This document shows, one piece after another, positions 49,762 to 58,092 of a stretch of DNA of 64,000 bases. Position 1 is the stretch's first letter, and each line of letters opens with the position of its first letter. The DNA lies in NCBI GenBank assembly GCA_041395445.1, contig JAWLAO010000002.1, positions 440,987-504,986 on the forward strand, given 5' to 3'. The position numbers were made by a program, and so were the translations under genes. The stretch is from Gammaproteobacteria bacterium. GTDB lineage: Bacteria > Pseudomonadota > Gammaproteobacteria > Xanthomonadales > Marinicellaceae. The notes below the pieces were generated by a model, which saw only the letters and a program-made list of their open reading frames with translations, was not told the DNA's origin and did no database searches.

Positions 49762-50679
49762 TTGTCAAAGCCAAGAAGTAAAAATCAGCAGGAAGTTCAT
49801 GGAATTTTGTTGCTGAATAAACCGCAAGGAATCAGTTCCAACGCAGCTCTGCAAAAAGCCAGAAATATATTTCGCGCAAAAAAAGCCGGTCATACAGGCA
49901 GTCTTGATCCAATGGCAACCGGATTATTACCTTGTTGTTTTGGCGATGCCACACGAATCGCCGGATTGATGTTGAGTTCTGACAAGGTTTACATTGCGGA
50001 ATGTGAAATCGGCAGTGAAACAGATACCGGCGATGCCACAGGAATGATTACACAAGAATCTTCCAAACACTTCTTGCAGGATGAAGAAATAGAAAAAGGC
50101 ATTCAAAACTTTAGCGGTGAAATCGAACAAATTCCTCCGATGTATTCGGCACTTTATCATAATGGTGTACGACTTTACAAATTGGCCCGCTCCGGTGTTG
50201 AAGTTGAAAGGCCGTCTCGTAAAATCACTATCCATGATTTTAAACTGTTAAACATCGACAACAGTTCAGATAGGCAAAAGCTTTCTTTTGAAATTCATGT
50301 TTCCAAAGGAACATACATCCGCACATTACTTGAGGACTTTGCAAAATATTGCGGAACTTATGCTCACATGACAAAATTGCACCGTATTCAAACCGGAGTA
50401 TTGAAAGGCAATATGGTGACATTGGAACAACTCCAAGAAACGGAAAACCCATTTGAATTACTTAATGGTATAGATTATGCTTTAACAGAATATACACAAG
50501 TGACTCTGACAAAAGAGCAAATCCAGACCCTTATTCATGGACTTAGATTTGAAAGCAAAATGGTAGAAGGAATTTACCGGATTTATGACGAACAAGACCA
50601 ATTTATTGGACTTGGAGAGGCTCAATCTAACGGACAGTTCAAAGTCAAAAAGCTGTTTTTGAAGTCATACTTAGGTTAA
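49762..50679 (+). CDS. truB: tRNA pseudouridine(55) synthase TruB
   Basis: This 305-residue enzyme makes pseudouridine 55 in the T loop of tRNAs. The catalytic aspartate D49 lies in KAGHTGSLDPMATGLLP, and the GILLLNKPQGISSN start and RTLLEDFAKYCGTYAHMTKLHRIQTG block are conserved. No ATG fits, so the TTG at 49762 is the best start, though without a clear ribosome binding site. The E. coli order continues with rpsO-pnp. Here it is broken by a convergent small gene. Confidence 0.94.
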   Translation: MSKPRSKNQQEVHGILLLNKPQGISSNAALQKARNIFRAKKAGHTGSLDPMATGLLPCCFGDATRIAGLMLSSDKVYIAECEIGSETDTGDATGMITQESSKHFLQDEEIEKGIQNFSGEIEQIPPMYSALYHNGVRLYKLARSGVEVERPSRKITIHDFKLLNIDNSSDRQKLSFEIHVSKGTYIRTLLEDFAKYCGTYAHMTKLHRIQTGVLKGNMVTLEQLQETENPFELLNGIDYALTEYTQVTLTKEQIQTLIHGLRFESKMVEGIYRIYDEQDQFIGLGEAQSNGQFKVKKLFLKSYLG

Positions 50680-50680
50680 T

Positions 50681-51044
50681 TTACTTTTTATAGTAGAAAT
50701 AGTCCATAAAGATATTCGTTTTACCTTTCTTTTGGTGGTCATCAATAAAAACATAACCGGACTTTATCACATCATGTGTTTTAAGTTTGCAGATATAATT
50801 GTCAGCCATATCATTTTTTTCACAACTATCAACAAACTCACTCTTTTTGTAAAAGTCCAGAATATCTTCAGGTGCTGCCGTAGAACCGAGTTCAACTTGT
50901 TTCATTAAAATATCGGGATTACTACTGTCCATTTCTTCGCTAAAAGTAATTTCAGAACTCGGAAAAGGGGGGAACTTCAGGAGGTGTTTCAGATAATACC
51001 CAATGCGAAAAAAGAACTATGCAAAAGAATAAAAGTTTTTTCAT
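50681..51044 (-). pseudogene. Small secreted hypothetical protein, frameshifted in a G6/C6 tract
   Basis: An ATG at 51044 starts a perfect signal peptide (MKKLLFFCIVLFSHWVLS) but runs to a stop after EVPPFSEF. Another minus-strand frame, open from the same place to 50681, carries the remaining ~85 residues (FDSS... DILDFYKKSEFVDSCEKNDM... NYICKLKTHDVIKSGYVFIDD). Removing one base of the six-C run (plus-strand G6 at 50967-50972) joins both into one exported protein of about 120 residues with two cysteines in the mature part. Family not recognised. The break is either real decay, phase variation or a sequencing error. It converges on truB, one base apart. Confidence 0.6.
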
Positions 51045-51123
51045 AATTGAAACCAAGAAGAAAATTTAATTATAAAAATCAAACTTACAATGTACAATAA
51101 ATTTTTTTATAGAAAATGTTCAA

Positions 51124-52432
51124 TTGCATTCCGATAAAAAATACAGCACTCGTTCGGCGACAGCAGTCATTGTTGCGAATATGATTGGCACCAGTGTTTT
51201 TGCATCTTTGGGTTATCAGTTGCTAGATATTCAATCAGGTTTTGTTGTATTACTTCTATGGGCAGTAGGAGGGTTAACAGCTCCTTTTCGGAGCGTTGAG
51301 TTATGCGGAATTAGGTCTGCATTGCCACGTTCCGGTGGCGAGTATCATTTTCTCAGCAAAATATATGGTCATCCGGCTGCCGGCTTTGTGACCGGATGGG
51401 TTTCTATTACAATTGGATTTGCAGCGCCAACGGCAATGGTTGCCATATTATTTGGTGGGTACTTTTCATCGGTTTTTACAAGCCTGGAATGAAACAATTT
51501 TAGCCGCTGGGTTGATTATTGTATTAACAGCCATTCATATCACCAACCACAGACAAAGTGGCGGATTTCATCAAATCATGACATTGGTTAAATTGATTTT
51601 AATCATCCTGTTTTGTGTTGCTGGATTTGCAGCTGAACCGATAAAGGGGATTGAATTTGTACCGCATCAAGAAGATTTATCAATTATCTTTAGCAGTAGT
51701 TTTGCAGTTTCACTGATCTATGTCAACTATGCATATATGGGTTGGAACTCTGCAACATATATTTCCAGTGAATTGGACAACCCACAAAAAAGCCTGCCTC
51801 GAATTTTATTGAGTGGCACGTTATTAGTCGCCATACTTTACGTTTTGATAAACGCTGTATTTTTATATGTTGCACCAATTGAGGAAATGAAAGGAGTTAA
51901 GGAGATTGGATTTATAGCTGCGAAGTATATATTTGGCGACAGCGGTTCGGTTATTTTTAGTATCTGTCTTTCAATCGTGTTGATTTCAACTGTTAGTGCC
52001 ATGACAATTGCCGGGCCAAGAGCATTTCAGTCGATTGGACAGGATTATCCTTTGTTTAGAATTCTTGCCAAGACCAATAACAACAATATTCCGGTTTATG
52101 CCATTTTATTGCAGTCAATATTGAGTTTGATTTTTATCTTTACCTCATCGTTTCAAAGCATTCTGATTTTTGCAGGGTTTACCCTGGGTCTCAGTAATTT
52201 CGCGACTGTATTAGGAGTTTTTGTTCTGCGTTATAAGCAGCCGGAATTGGTTCGTCCGTATAAAACATGGTTATATCCAATCACACCAATGCTTTATTTA
52301 TTGTTGATGGGATGGACTTTATGGCACATTACTATCGAAAAACCCAACGAAGCATTGATGAGTTTGACAGTTATTGTTGCGGGAATTTTAATGTATCTGG
52401 CATCAATCACTATTAGACCCGGAAGAACTTAA
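51124..52432 (+). pseudogene. APC family amino acid permease, frameshifted in a T5 tract
   Basis: Frame one (TTG start at 51124) encodes the N-terminal part of an APC transporter: ATAVIVANMIGTSVFASLGYQ and PRSGGEYHFLSKIYGHPAAGFVTGW, ending at 51492. Another plus frame, usable from about 51476, carries the rest: NETILAAGLIIVLTAIHI, YVNYAYMGWNSATYISSELDNP and the remaining helices to 52432. Removing one T of the run 51473-51477 joins them into a normal 435-residue permease with about 12 helices. The protein is thus one base away from intact. The substrate is unknown. Its 3' end overlaps the convergent glycosyltransferase gene by 4 bases. Confidence 0.8.
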
Positions 52433-53328
52433 CCCAGTTTGCTTTTCAAATATTTTATTAACTCAACTTCGTTTTCCGGTAATAACAATTCAGTAAATTG
52501 ATTTTCAGCATCTTTCCAGATTTGCTCACCATTCTCGACAGCCATGTAATGAGGTTTGTTATTTTTCTCGCCGGAATAGCTACTGGTTGAATAATGTTTC
52601 GCGGCTGCGGCAACGCCACTTCGTCCTCTGTGTAGAATATAACCACCGGAATTACTTCTGAAATCATAAAGCTGATATTTGTTTTTCCACAGGCTTTTTT
52701 GCAAGGGATAAGCCGGTGAACCATGATTCACAAAAGGTGAGATTTTTTTGTGACTATAAATATCTCGACGAAGACACAAAAAAGACGCTTGAGCCTGCGG
52801 ACAAATATTGGAGCTGTAACGAAGTTCTCCGGCAAAAGCGTATTTTTTGGAATTGAAAATTTCTGCAAGCTCAGTTATGGTGTTGGGGTTTCTGAAAATA
52901 ATATCGGTATCGCAAATCATCAAGACATTGCTTTGCAATTGTCTTTCTAAAGAGCTTTCCAGTTTGTTGAGATAATAAATCCCCTTCCTGAGCCCGCGAG
53001 CATGCGTACGTATCCAGCGATTTTCGACTAACTCAATCCGAAAAATACTTTTACTTAAATTTCTTAAAAAATCCAAACCGCCATCTTTGGAATCGTTATC
53101 CACAATTACAATCCGAGTTATTTTTTGACGGTTATTTTGCTGGCATAATGTCAAAAGCATTAACTTGAGAAAGTGCGTAGTTGAAAAATTGACCGTTAAC
53201 AACGCAAATCGGCAATCACCATCAAAATCAGGAATTTTGGCAACAGGAAATATTTTTTTCTGAATCACAGAAAAAATCTGATCCAGACGCTGACCAATTT
53301 TTCGTTGTAAATTAGCAAACAAAGACAT
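52429..53328 (-). CDS. Glycosyltransferase family 2 protein
   Basis: This 299-residue protein has a GT-A fold: the nucleotide-binding LLTVNFSTTHFLKLMLLTL start, IVIVDNDSKDGGLDFLR and the metal-binding DTD motif (LMICDTDIIFRN). The acceptor side HGSPAYPLQKSLWKNKYQLYDFRSNSGGYILHRGRSG is not specific to one sugar. No signal peptide and no strong membrane segment are seen, so it would act on the cytoplasmic face. No other glycan gene adjoins it, and its acceptor is unknown. Confidence 0.85.
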   Translation of the reverse strand: MSLFANLQRKIGQRLDQIFSVIQKKIFPVAKIPDFDGDCRFALLTVNFSTTHFLKLMLLTLCQQNNRQKITRIVIVDNDSKDGGLDFLRNLSKSIFRIELVENRWIRTHARGLRKGIYYLNKLESSLERQLQSNVLMICDTDIIFRNPNTITELAEIFNSKKYAFAGELRYSSNICPQAQASFLCLRRDIYSHKKISPFVNHGSPAYPLQKSLWKNKYQLYDFRSNSGGYILHRGRSGVAAAAKHYSTSSYSGEKNNKPHYMAVENGEQIWKDAENQFTELLLPENEVELIKYLKSKLG

Positions 53329-53407
53329 ACAAGGCGAATAACAAATTTGAACCTAAAAGATAAAAGATTTAAAATTAAAACATAACTTTAACGAGCATCA
53401 TTTTAAC

Positions 53408-54145
53408 ATGACAAAACTCAGTGTAAATGTAAACAAAATTGCGTTGCTTAGAAACTCCCGAGGCAGAGACTTTCCCAATGTGATTGATTTTGCGCAAAGA
53501 TATATCAATCTTGGTGTGCATGGAATCACCGTTCATCCCCGACAGGACGAGCGCCACATCACAGTTCGGGACACTTTCGAACTGTCAGAGTTTTTGCAGG
53601 ATTTCCCCGATGTGGAGTTCAATGTGGAAGGTTATCCCTCAGATCATTTCCTTAAAATTATCAAAGACACTCGCCCGGATCAATGCACACTGGTTCCCGA
53701 TGGCGTCAATCAACTCACCTCCGACCACGGCTGGGATATGCGATACAATCAGGACAGAATCAATCAACTAGGGAAACAGTTAGCCGATTATGGAGTGCGT
53801 AGCTCTGTTTTTCTAGATCCTGAAATTGAGCAGGTGGAATTGGTTGCTAAAACAGCAGTGGATCGTATCGAACTTTATACCGAAGAATACGCCTCGGCTT
53901 ACGGTAGAGATAATCAACAAAAAATCTGGCAGAAATACGCGGATGCCTCCAAACTCGCCCAAGAACTCGGTTTAGGAGTCAACGCCGGACATGACTTGGA
54001 TTCTCAGAATCTTGGAAAATTTCTGGAAATTCCAAAAATCCTCGAAGTCTCCATTGGCCATGTTCTCACCATAGAATGTTTGTTGGAAGGAATGCCAACG
54101 GTGATTAAAAGATATTTGGATATTTGTAAAGGAAGCAATGAGTAA
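53408..54145 (+). CDS. pdxJ: Pyridoxine 5'-phosphate synthase
   Basis: This 245-residue enzyme condenses 3-amino-1-hydroxyacetone phosphate with deoxyxylulose phosphate in the vitamin B6 pathway. KLSVNVNKIALLRNSRG, HGITVHPRQDERHI, EFNVEGYPS, TLVPD and VNAGHDLD are the conserved blocks of the TIM barrel. The length is normal. In many gammaproteobacteria pdxJ follows recO, but here it stands alone, with a repeat-rich spacer downstream. Confidence 0.96.
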   Translation: MTKLSVNVNKIALLRNSRGRDFPNVIDFAQRYINLGVHGITVHPRQDERHITVRDTFELSEFLQDFPDVEFNVEGYPSDHFLKIIKDTRPDQCTLVPDGVNQLTSDHGWDMRYNQDRINQLGKQLADYGVRSSVFLDPEIEQVELVAKTAVDRIELYTEEYASAYGRDNQQKIWQKYADASKLAQELGLGVNAGHDLDSQNLGKFLEIPKILEVSIGHVLTIECLLEGMPTVIKRYLDICKGSNE

Positions 54146-54324
54146 TTAATAATGTGTAATTAATAATTATTACTAATCTCTCGCAGAGATGCAGAGGCAC
54201 GGCGAAATCTAAGTGAGTACAAAAGAACTCTGTCATGCTGAGCGAAGTCGAAGCATCTCCTCAATCCACCGTGATTCTTTTTAAAATTAGATGTTGTCTC
54301 CCCTTTTGAAAGGGGATTAGGGGG
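54143..54324. repeat. Cluster of dispersed-repeat fragments after pdxJ
   Basis: Several unrelated elements lie in a row. TAATTAATAAT occurs twice (54143-54153 and 54157-54167). TCTCGCAGAGATGCAGAGG (54177 onwards) is of the common 'gcagaggc' type. A 34-base unit at 54226-54259 recurs at 63914-63947. A CTCCCCTTTTGAAAGGGG element (54298 onwards) with a small hairpin resembles another widespread bacterial repeat. No open frame is supported, and the spacer (54146-54535) holds no gene. Confidence 0.7.
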
Positions 54325-54462
54325 TATGTTACTAAACACAATTGATAACCGCAGTTCATTTGACTCGTATAATGAAGTGCAATAAACTTAAAACAACAAA
54401 ATCAAAACAGAGCAAATTTTGACAATCAGTATCAAATCGGCTGGCCAGCTGTCAAAAAGAAG

Positions 54463-54527
54463 AACTCAAACAAGCCTTATCACGGTCAATCCTGACCATG
54501 ATAAGACTAGTAGGTTAGCTTTGAGTT
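54463..54527. repeat. Large imperfect inverted repeat upstream of the endonuclease-like gene
   Basis: Outer arms AACTCAAA (54463-54470) and TTTGAGTT (54520-54527) are perfect. The inner arms CTTATCACGGTCA (54476-54488) and TGACCATGATAAG (54493-54505) pair over 13 positions with one mismatch around a 4-base loop. Unpaired bulges lie between the inner and outer stems. The layout, two stems with bulges ending in GGTTAGC, resembles the bottom-strand fold of an attC site. It could also be a terminator or a small mobile element. Confidence 0.55.
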
Positions 54528-54535
54528 AACTGCCT

Positions 54536-55288
54536 ATGAAGATAGTCACATGGAACTGCAATGGAGCATTAAGAAAGAAGCTTGAACAAGCTAATTCTTT
54601 TGATGCAGATGTGCTTATCATTCAAGAATGTGAAGATCCTTCTCAATCAACTAAAACCTACCAAGAATGGGCAGGCGATTACCTTTGGGTAGGCACAAAT
54701 AAAAATAAAGGTATTGGTGTTTTCCCCAAATCTGGTAATACGGTACAGCAACTTAATTGGTCAGGTAAGTTTCAAATTAGTGGCTTACAAACTGAAAGCT
54801 CGTCTACTACATGGACCACCAAAGATTTACTTTTGTTCTTACCGTTCAAGCTAAACAATCAATACATTGTATTGGCTTGTTGGACTAAAGGTAGTGATTC
54901 GCAAATCTTTGGTTACATGGGGCAGTTCTGGAAATATCTTCAAATACACAGAAAAGACTTAAATGAAAAAAACACTATCATACTTGGTGACTTTAATAGC
55001 AATGCAATATGGGATAAGAAAGATAGGTGGTGGAGTCATACTGATACCATAAATGAATTGGCTTCTATCAAAATAAAGAGTCTTTATCACTATCAAACAG
55101 GCGAGTTACAAGGGCAAGAAACTCAGCCTACTTTTTATCTTCACAGAAAAGAAGCTAAGCCTTACCATATTGATTATGTTTTTATGTCTCATAACCTTTT
55201 GCAACACAGCAAAATTGAGCTAGGCAAAATTAATAACTGGCTGGCTTTTAGCGATCACATGCCTCTATGTACAACACTCAGCAGTTAA
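54536..55288 (+). CDS. Endonuclease/exonuclease/phosphatase (EEP) family protein
   Basis: This 250-residue protein has the EEP metal sites in order: WNCNG near the start, IIQECED, a central GDFNSNAIWD and a final FSDHMPLCT. That is the DNase I/AP-endonuclease-like fold. Its true substrate (DNA, RNA, phosphoesters) cannot be told. It has no signal peptide. The gene is compact between two structured borders: a large inverted repeat upstream and, overlapping its own stop codon, a TAACAAGTGCGTCA...GGACG sequence like the start of a Vibrio-type attC. It may have arrived as an integron gene cassette. No integrase is in the window. Confidence 0.8.
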   Translation: MKIVTWNCNGALRKKLEQANSFDADVLIIQECEDPSQSTKTYQEWAGDYLWVGTNKNKGIGVFPKSGNTVQQLNWSGKFQISGLQTESSSTTWTTKDLLLFLPFKLNNQYIVLACWTKGSDSQIFGYMGQFWKYLQIHRKDLNEKNTIILGDFNSNAIWDKKDRWWSHTDTINELASIKIKSLYHYQTGELQGQETQPTFYLHRKEAKPYHIDYVFMSHNLLQHSKIELGKINNWLAFSDHMPLCTTLSS

Positions 55289-55308
55289 CAAGTGCGTCAT
55301 TTAGGACG
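55286..55308 (+). repeat. attC-like border (partial)
   Basis: The TAA stop of the EEP gene opens a stretch TAACAAGTGCGTCA-TTTAGGACG. This resembles the 5' (R''-L'') half of large attC sites such as Vibrio cholerae repeats (TAACAA-CGCCTCA-...-GGAC). The expected distal half with a clean GTTRRRY core is not found before the NUDIX gene, so if real it is a remnant. Confidence 0.35.
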
Positions 55309-55346
55309 TTTACTAATTTGTGCCTATTACGAAGGTGTTAAAACCA

Positions 55347-55883
55347 ATGCAAAACTCCATAAAATCTGAAATCAATTCAATCACGCCATTGGATGCAAAA
55401 GAAAAGAAAACCCAAGAAGAAATAATTGAGTGGATAGACTCAGGAGCTGAGCTTTTTCGAATAAAAAAGCCGGATGTTCCAACCAAACATTTGGTGTCCT
55501 ATTTTGTTGTTGTTGACGGTGATTATATTTTGCTCGTGGATCATAAAAAGGCTCACTTATGGTTGCCAACTGGTGGTCATGTCGAGCCAAATGAGCGCCC
55601 TCGTGACACCGTTGTTCGTGAAGTAAAGGAAGAGTTGAATATCGAAGGACAGTTTTTGATTGAAAAGCCAATCTTTTTAACCAGCACTCAAACAGTCGGG
55701 ACAACAGCCGGACACACGGATGTTTGTATCTGGTATGTTCTGAAAGGTGACAGAAATATCAAATACGATTATGATACTTCTGAATTTAATCAAATCAGAT
55801 GGTTTCATCGAGATGAAATACCTTTTAATCAAACCGACCCGGAGCTACCAAGATTTCTTGATAAGCTATATTCAAAGATATGA
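55347..55883 (+). CDS. NUDIX hydrolase
   Basis: This 178-residue protein has a complete Nudix box, GGHVEPNERPRDTVVREVKEELNIEG (G-x5-E-x7-REVKEE-x-x-x), which binds magnesium and cleaves nucleoside-diphosphate-linked substrates. The frame is open to a GTG at 55320. The ATG at 55347 is preferred because the upstream stretch lies in attC-like sequence. It overlaps the GNAT gene by 4 bases (ATGA). The substrate is unknown. Confidence 0.87.
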   Translation: MQNSIKSEINSITPLDAKEKKTQEEIIEWIDSGAELFRIKKPDVPTKHLVSYFVVVDGDYILLVDHKKAHLWLPTGGHVEPNERPRDTVVREVKEELNIEGQFLIEKPIFLTSTQTVGTTAGHTDVCIWYVLKGDRNIKYDYDTSEFNQIRWFHRDEIPFNQTDPELPRFLDKLYSKI

Positions 55884-56734
55884 CGATTAAACAAAACTAC
55901 ACCATACACACAATGACTCGTGAGCAACTGGATATTGCAGTTGAATGGGCTGCGGCGGAAGGCTGGAATCCGGGCTTGCACGATGCCGATTGTTATTATG
56001 CTGCTGACCCTAATGGATTTCTCATGGGGTTTCTGGATGAGGAACCGATTGCAAGTATTTCGGTTGTGAAATATGACGACAGTTTTGGCTTTCTGGGCTT
56101 TTATATTGTTAAACCCGAATATCGTGGTCAGGGTTATGGCATCCAAATTTGGAACGCTGGTTTGCAGTATCTAAACGGCTGTAATATTGGGCTTGATGGA
56201 GTGGTCGATCAACAACCAAATTACAAAAAAGCCGGTTTTAAATTGGCATACAGAAACATTCGTTTTGAGGGAAAAGCCGGTGGTGATTTTCCGCAAAACT
56301 CCGAGTTGAAAGAGCTTTCATCTTTGCAATTTTCAAAGATTGAAAAGTATGAACAACCGTTCTTCCCTACGAACCGTAGTGAATTTGTTGAATGCTGGAT
56401 CAATCAGCCCGGAAGTTTCGCTTTTGGAGTTGTTAAAAACAATCAGCTTCTTGGTTACGGAGTCATTCGTCCTTGTCGAAATGGTTATAAAATTGGTCCA
56501 TTGCAGGCGGATTCGCCGGAACAAGCAGAGCTTCTTTTTTGTGCGTTAAAGTCTAAGGTTAAAGCAGGTGTTGCCATTTTTCTGGATGTTCCTGAAGTTA
56601 ATGAACAAGCCATTCTTATGGCGAGAAAGTACAATATGAAACTATCTTTTGAAACTGCAAGAATGTACACCGGTAGCTTTCCTGAATTGCCGATACATAA
56701 AATATTTGGAGTGACTTCTTTTGAGGTTGGCTAA
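55880..56734 (+). CDS. GNAT acetyltransferase with a second C-terminal domain
   Basis: This 284-residue protein has a GNAT domain in its first half: GFYIVKPEYRGQGYGIQIWNAG contains the acetyl-CoA pyrophosphate loop R/Q-x-x-G-x-G. A C-terminal domain, residues about 160-284 (GYGVIRPCRNGYKIGPLQADSPEQAELLF), resembles the YitH-type partner domain. It is translationally coupled to the NUDIX gene. The acetyl acceptor is unknown. Confidence 0.83.
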   Translation: MTIKQNYTIHTMTREQLDIAVEWAAAEGWNPGLHDADCYYAADPNGFLMGFLDEEPIASISVVKYDDSFGFLGFYIVKPEYRGQGYGIQIWNAGLQYLNGCNIGLDGVVDQQPNYKKAGFKLAYRNIRFEGKAGGDFPQNSELKELSSLQFSKIEKYEQPFFPTNRSEFVECWINQPGSFAFGVVKNNQLLGYGVIRPCRNGYKIGPLQADSPEQAELLFCALKSKVKAGVAIFLDVPEVNEQAILMARKYNMKLSFETARMYTGSFPELPIHKIFGVTSFEVG

Positions 56735-56833
56735 ATCCTCAGCAGTTAATACAAAATCATTTTTAATCAATATACAGCTTGTTGGTGGTCAAAGTAGCAA
56801 AGGAATAATACAACTTATACAAAATAATAAACT

Positions 56834-57628
56834 ATGAACAAAAAAATCTTTTTCCTCTCTCATGGCGGCGGTCCTCTTCCGGTTCTTGGTGAAAAATCTC
56901 ATAAAGAACTTGTTGAGAACTTAGAACGAATAGCACAAGAAATCAGAAAACCCTCAGCAATTTTAGTGATAAGTGCTCATTGGGAGGAAAACGAGGCAAC
57001 CGTAACATCCGCAATAAACCCGGATTTAATTTATGATTATTACGGTTTTCCGCAAGAATCCTATAGCATAAAATATCCTTGTCCGGGTAATCCTGAATTG
57101 GCGAAACAGGTGTGGCAGAAATTAAAAGATCTAGATATTCAATCAGAATTAGACGAACAAAGAGGGTTTGATCATGGTTTGTTTATTCCTTTAAAAATCA
57201 TGTTCCCGGAAGCTGATATTCCCTGCGTACAGCTTTCATTATTGAATAACCTCAATCCTCAACAACATATTGCCATCGGCAAGGCGCTATCATCTATCGA
57301 ATATGAAAATTTGCTTATCATCGGCTCAGGATTTTCTTTTCATAATATGGCTGCATTTTTCGCAAAAGAAACAGAAGAGACAAAAGACAAGAATAATCAA
57401 TTTGAAGGATGGCTTATAGACACCTGTTCCAACCATAATATTAATGAAACAGAAAGAGAAAACAGGTTAAGTAACTGGAGTTCAGCACCTCATGCCCGAT
57501 ATTGCCATCCCAGAGAAGAACATTTGTTACCTTTACATGTTTGTTATGGGTTTGCACAAAGAGCCTGCGACCTGTATTATGAGTTGCATATTTTAAACAA
57601 GAAAGCCAGTATGTATCTTTGGAAGTAG
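56834..57628 (+). CDS. DODA-type extradiol ring-cleavage dioxygenase family protein
   Basis: This 264-residue protein belongs to the LigB/DODA superfamily (E. coli YgiD type). Metal-binding histidines are visible in FLSHGGGPLPVL, ISAHWEE, RGFDHGLFIPLKIMF and HPREEHLLPLHVCYG. Family members open catechol rings (4,5-DOPA dioxygenase) using zinc or iron. It is cytoplasmic and transcribed after the GNAT gene with 99 bp between. The physiological substrate is unknown. Confidence 0.9.
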   Translation: MNKKIFFLSHGGGPLPVLGEKSHKELVENLERIAQEIRKPSAILVISAHWEENEATVTSAINPDLIYDYYGFPQESYSIKYPCPGNPELAKQVWQKLKDLDIQSELDEQRGFDHGLFIPLKIMFPEADIPCVQLSLLNNLNPQQHIAIGKALSSIEYENLLIIGSGFSFHNMAAFFAKETEETKDKNNQFEGWLIDTCSNHNINETERENRLSNWSSAPHARYCHPREEHLLPLHVCYGFAQRACDLYYELHILNKKASMYLWK

Positions 57629-57734
57629 TTATTGATTTTAAGTCAAGGGTTACAGTAGTTGTCAGAATTTTAAATCATAGTGTATTTGAGCAAAATCGGA
57701 ATAGCGACAATATCATAAGGAATATAATTTCATC

Positions 57735-58061
57735 ATGAATAGTAAACAAATTCTTAGTAAAAAACTGTCAGAAATTAGATTGGCGATAGAGGAAATGTTG
57801 GAAGATAAAGCCATCAAACATAAAGTTTGGAATTTTGGAGCTTATGACATAGATCCAAAATATCTGGTTATTGTTGGTACGGAAACGGAAATACAAAAAC
57901 AAGAACTTCATTCAGATAAAAGTTTTAATGAGTCGCTTAAAAATTTATTAGAACAGTTTGATTGGCCAGAAGCTGCAAGAGAGCATGTTGTTTTCAGTAT
58001 AGAATCACAAGAGGCTGTTGATAAACAATCCAATGGGAACTGGTGGTATCACTATAAATGA
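57735..58061 (+). CDS. Hypothetical protein, 108 residues
   Basis: I do not recognise this protein. It begins with a helical, charged stretch (residues 1-27) and continues with a mixed region containing KVWNFGAYDIDPKYLVIVGTETEIQKQEL and a C terminus rich in tryptophan (NGNWWYHYK). It has no signal or membrane segment. AAGGAATATAATTTCATC precedes the ATG, giving a plausible ribosome site. The uninterrupted frame and the protein-like composition support a real gene, possibly a small binding or immunity-like protein. Confidence 0.65.
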   Translation: MNSKQILSKKLSEIRLAIEEMLEDKAIKHKVWNFGAYDIDPKYLVIVGTETEIQKQELHSDKSFNESLKNLLEQFDWPEAAREHVVFSIESQEAVDKQSNGNWWYHYK

Positions 58062-58092
58062 TTTTCTTCCAATCCCATTGAACGAATTACCT

